Positions 61,725-64,000 of a DNA stretch of 64,000 bases are shown here, in pieces. Each line of letters opens with the position of its first letter. The stretch's first letter is position 1. Origin of the DNA: Pedobacter sp. ISL-64 (lineage in GTDB: Bacteria > Bacteroidota > Bacteroidia > Sphingobacteriales > Sphingobacteriaceae); contig NZ_JAGGPU010000009.1 of NCBI RefSeq assembly GCF_018613605.1, positions 124,001-188,000 on the forward strand. The letters run 5' to 3'. The position numbers and the translations under genes were made by a program. Under the pieces are notes generated by a model. It searched no databases and was not told where the DNA came from. It was given only the letters and a program-made list of their open reading frames with translations.

Positions 61725-61913
61725 GGGCTATTGGTTCAAATTTCCATTAACTGTGGCTTATGTCCTCACAAACCTTTATACAGACTCGTCTTTTCATAAC
61801 AAGGAAAAGAGTAAGAACCTGCGAACCTTCTAGACAACGCCTAGAAAAACAGTTAATAAAATGCCATTGCCATACTTAACTATAATGCTTGGTAACTCGC
61901 AATGACGATAAAA

Positions 61914-63332
61914 CTATGATAAAAATGCCTGAGAAAAAGCCAAAAGCTTATCTTCCTCAAAATGTTTGGCTGTAAACTGTATACTTAACGGCAATCCTGC
62001 TGCATTATTGCCTAGTGGCAAAGCAATAGCCGGATTTCCGCTTAAAGAAGGCAATACGGTAAATATATCGGCCATATACATCACAATTGCATCCTGAACA
62101 TTATCGCCAATTTTAAAAGCTGCTGTTGGTGCCACAGGAGAAAGAATTAAATCATAATCCTGAAACAAAACATCCATTTTTTCTCTGATCAACCGGCGAA
62201 CCTGCTGTGCTTTCTGATAGTAAGCATCGTAATATCCCGCACTTAAAACAAAAGTACCTAAAAGGATGCGGCGTTTTACTTCCTCGCCAAAACCTTCGGC
62301 GCGTGATAATTTATAAAGTTCATTTAGCGATTTCGCCTCTAGGTTACGATGTCCGTAATGAACGCCATCATAACGCGAAAGATTTGAAGAGGCTTCGGCC
62401 GTTGTTAAGATATAATAGGCCGGAACCAGATAACCCAACAGATCAAAAGAAACATACTCAACAGTGTGTCCATCTGACTTGAGCTGCTCGATTGATTTTA
62501 AAATAGCCGATTTGATTTCGGGATCGAGGGCTTCGCTCTCAATAGTTTCTTTTAATACTGCTATTTTTTGTTTTTTATGTTCATTCAAATGAGCAGGGTA
62601 ATCGGGCACTGCATCTGGCGAAACAGTAGAATCGTAATCATCAGCGCCGGCTAAAACCTGTAAAAGCAAGGCCGCATCTTCTACTGATGATGTAATTGGC
62701 CCAACCTGATCGAAAGAAGAAGCGTAGGCGATAACACCATACCTTGAAATGCGCCCATAAGTAGGTTTAAGCCCGATCTGACCACAAAATGCAGCTGGCT
62801 GTCTTACCGAGCCACCGGTATCGGTACCCAGGGCAGACAAACACATATCGGCCTGAACGGCTACAGCTGAGCCGCCTGAAGATCCACCAGGAACAAGGTC
62901 GGGATTTGCAGCATTTTTAGCAACCCCATAGTATGAAGTTTCATTAGAGCCGCCCATCGCAAACTCATCACAGTTTAAACGGCCGATAATAACGGCATCT
63001 TCCTGTAATAATCGCTGCACAACTGTAGAAGAATATGGAGATACAAAACCTTCGAGCATTTTTGACGATGCAGTAACGATATGGTCTTTATAACAAATAT
63101 TATCTTTAATACCAATTACCATCCCTGCAAGTTTACCTGCAGTACCTTCTTCTATTTTTTGCTGTATCGCTTTCGCCTGAACTTCGGCCGATAAAAAAAA
63201 CACCTCATTAAATGCATTGAGGTGTTCATTATTTTCAATTTGCTTAAAATAATAAGCTAATAAATCGGGTAAAGTTAATTGCTTTTGCGCAATGAGTGTT
63301 TGAATCTCTTTAAGAGAGCTGTATTTCTTCAA
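61914..63332 (-). CDS. gatA: Asp-tRNA(Asn)/Glu-tRNA(Gln) amidotransferase subunit A
   Basis: 472 residues, amidase-signature family. Catalytic Lys76 is in GIKDNI, the cis-Ser is Ser151 in GGSSGGS and the nucleophile Ser175 in DTGGSVRQPA. TYGRISRYGVIAYASSFDQVGPI is characteristic of GatA. It supplies ammonia from glutamine to convert Glu-tRNA(Gln) or Asp-tRNA(Asn). gatB and gatC are not adjacent, as usual in this phylum. It follows the two tatA genes on the same strand, 18 bases after the second. Confidence 0.94.
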   Translation of the reverse strand: MKKYSSLKEIQTLIAQKQLTLPDLLAYYFKQIENNEHLNAFNEVFFLSAEVQAKAIQQKIEEGTAGKLAGMVIGIKDNICYKDHIVTASSKMLEGFVSPYSSTVVQRLLQEDAVIIGRLNCDEFAMGGSNETSYYGVAKNAANPDLVPGGSSGGSAVAVQADMCLSALGTDTGGSVRQPAAFCGQIGLKPTYGRISRYGVIAYASSFDQVGPITSSVEDAALLLQVLAGADDYDSTVSPDAVPDYPAHLNEHKKQKIAVLKETIESEALDPEIKSAILKSIEQLKSDGHTVEYVSFDLLGYLVPAYYILTTAEASSNLSRYDGVHYGHRNLEAKSLNELYKLSRAEGFGEEVKRRILLGTFVLSAGYYDAYYQKAQQVRRLIREKMDVLFQDYDLILSPVAPTAAFKIGDNVQDAIVMYMADIFTVLPSLSGNPAIALPLGNNAAGLPLSIQFTAKHFEEDKLLAFSQAFLS

Positions 63333-63350
63333 AACTAAAAATTATTGCAA

Positions 63351-63551
63351 TTAAACGGTTTTATCACGGTTAGACGGATCTACCTGTTCTCCATCAACGC
63401 CATCTTTACCATCTTTAAATTCTTTAACACCTTTACCTAAACCTCTCATTAATTCAGGAATTTTTTTACCACCAAATAATAACAATACCACTACCGCAAT
63501 AATGATAATTTCTGGTGTTCCAAGCATTGCTGCTATTGTTGTATTTAACAT
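63351..63551 (-). CDS. tatA: Twin-arginine translocase TatA/TatE subunit
   Basis: 66 residues: an N-terminal membrane helix ([22 protein letters not shown]), then the amphipathic helix [14 protein letters not shown], then a short charged tail. TatA forms the pore-like ring that moves folded proteins, such as the Tat-exported phosphoesterase at 26 kb. It directly follows the other tatA paralogue, with only 11 bases between them. Confidence 0.93.
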   Translation of the reverse strand: MLNTTIAAMLGTPEIIIIAVVVLLLFGGKKIPELMRGLGKGVKEFKDGKDGVDGEQVDPSNRDKTV

Positions 63552-63562
63552 GATTTTTTTGT

Positions 63563-63925
63563 TTAAACTTTTTCTTTGTCAGTTACAATTTTTTCGTCAG
63601 TAGGCTTGCTCAGATCAATGTGTGACTCACTTGCCTCTATTTTTTCATCAACCGGTGATTCTTCTGTTGGATGATGACGCTGACTATGGTTTACCGCTGT
63701 TTCTTCTGCTGCTTCTTTATCTAAATCCATTGCATTGATATTCCGATGGATTTCACGCTTAACACCATCAGAGGCATCTTTGAATTCTCTGATCCCCTTC
63801 CCTAGTCCTCTTGCAAGTTCAGGTAATTTTTTACCTCCGAACAACAATAGAACCACCACTAAAATGAGTACGATCTCTGATCCACCCATGTTTAAAAACT
63901 CTAATAACGTGCCTTGATACATCAC
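63563..63925 (-). CDS. TatA-family protein with long acidic tail
   Basis: 120 residues. A membrane helix ([37 protein letters not shown]) has the same core as the shorter TatA next door. It then has a tail of about 70 residues rich in Glu, Asp and His ([17 protein letters not shown]). The FGGKKLPEL hinge is TatA-like; TatB usually has GPKRLP. It may fill the TatB role in an organism with tatA paralogues, but this is inference. Met2 is an equally likely start. Confidence 0.85.
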   Translation of the reverse strand: MMYQGTLLEFLNMGGSEIVLILVVVLLLFGGKKLPELARGLGKGIREFKDASDGVKREIHRNINAMDLDKEAAEETAVNHSQRHHPTEESPVDEKIEASESHIDLSKPTDEKIVTDKEKV

Positions 63926-63939
63926 TAATATAATTTATA

Positions 63940-63947
63940 CAAATATA
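63940..63947 (-). promoter_or_regulatory. -7 promoter box of the tatA-tatA-gatA operon
   Basis: Minus strand TATATTTG, an exact TAnnTTTG match, 14 bases before the first start codon. Confidence 0.6.
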
Positions 63948-63969
63948 GACATTTTAACTTGTCTTAAGT

Positions 63970-64000
63970 TTATTTACTAATCCAAGCTTCAGGATTTAAA
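63970..64000 (-). CDS. C-terminal end of a further minus-strand gene (partial)
   Basis: On the minus strand the last bases read LNPEAWISK followed by TAA at 63970-63972. A LNPEAW ending is common on Bacteroidota M23-type peptidases (EnvC/NlpD-like), and such a gene is plausible next to tat genes. Only ten codons are visible, so this is a weak call. Confidence 0.35.
   Translation of the reverse strand, partial: LNPEAWISK

Overview
The window looks like a stretch of Bacteroidota chromosome, most likely from the Sphingobacteriaceae (Pedobacter-like). The evidence is a SprA gliding/type IX secretion protein, an Oar-type TonB-dependent receptor, a tandem pair of CarboxypepD_reg/beta-barrel outer-membrane proteins, many lipoproteins, low GC, almost no Shine-Dalgarno sequences, and repeated promoter -7 boxes of the form TAnnTTTG. 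Most of it is ordinary core genome. I see no prophage, CRISPR array, rRNA operon or complete composite transposon.

Layout. 1-4 kb: end of a GH3 glycosidase, a small acidic protein, a secreted thioredoxin-like protein, a TatD-type hydrolase and TcdA. 4-11 kb: a DUF559 nuclease-fold gene carrying copies of a palindromic repeat, then an AddA/AddB-type helicase-nuclease pair. 10.8-14.7 kb: an IS200-like (RAYT-type) transposase beside REP-like hairpins, a GNAT acetyltransferase, pyruvate dehydrogenase E1 beta, a pentapeptide-repeat protein and a DUF1801 protein. 14.8-22.7 kb: DUF4419 protein, Tex, MscS channel, a pnuC-nadR NAD-salvage operon, then a scar holding a broken ORF6N gene fused to a second pnuC tail, and a lipoprotein. 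23-26 kb: rplM-rpsI-rpsB-tsf translation operon. 26-34.5 kb: Tat-exported phosphoesterase, divergent nagA plus a class II cyclic-nucleotide phosphodiesterase, an Oar-like receptor and a lipoprotein. 34.6-38.2 kb: pyrH-frr, a LacI regulator, two tandem tRNA-like RNAs on the minus strand, and an Lrp/AsnC regulator. 38.2-39.2 kb: three tandem copies of a 271-bp non-coding repeat. 39.2-47.7 kb: feoAB, two paralogous outer-membrane barrels and a 41-residue lipoprotein. 47.7-64 kb (all minus strand): VanZ, gcvH, a thrombospondin-type-3 lipoprotein, the maeB-ruvA-sprA operon, a LysM lytic transglycosylase, gatA, two tatA genes, and the last codons of one more gene.

The strongest unexplained signal is at 37120-37603 on the minus strand. 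It is a complete-looking transcription unit: a -33/-7 promoter with ideal spacing, two class-II tRNA-like RNAs, and a hairpin/T-run terminator. The RNAs have near-perfect acceptor, D and T arms. They also have over-long variable arms with covarying stems, and an anticodon arm that reads CCTCCTT (ACACCTCCTT in one copy), the same as the 16S rRNA anti-Shine-Dalgarno tail. The 271-bp tandem repeats nearby keep stem-loops through compensating changes and are the second unexplained structured element. Other mobile or selfish signals are the DUF559-repeat unit, the RAYT/REP unit, the ORF6N/pnuC scar, and palindromic repeats that sit mostly between convergent genes.
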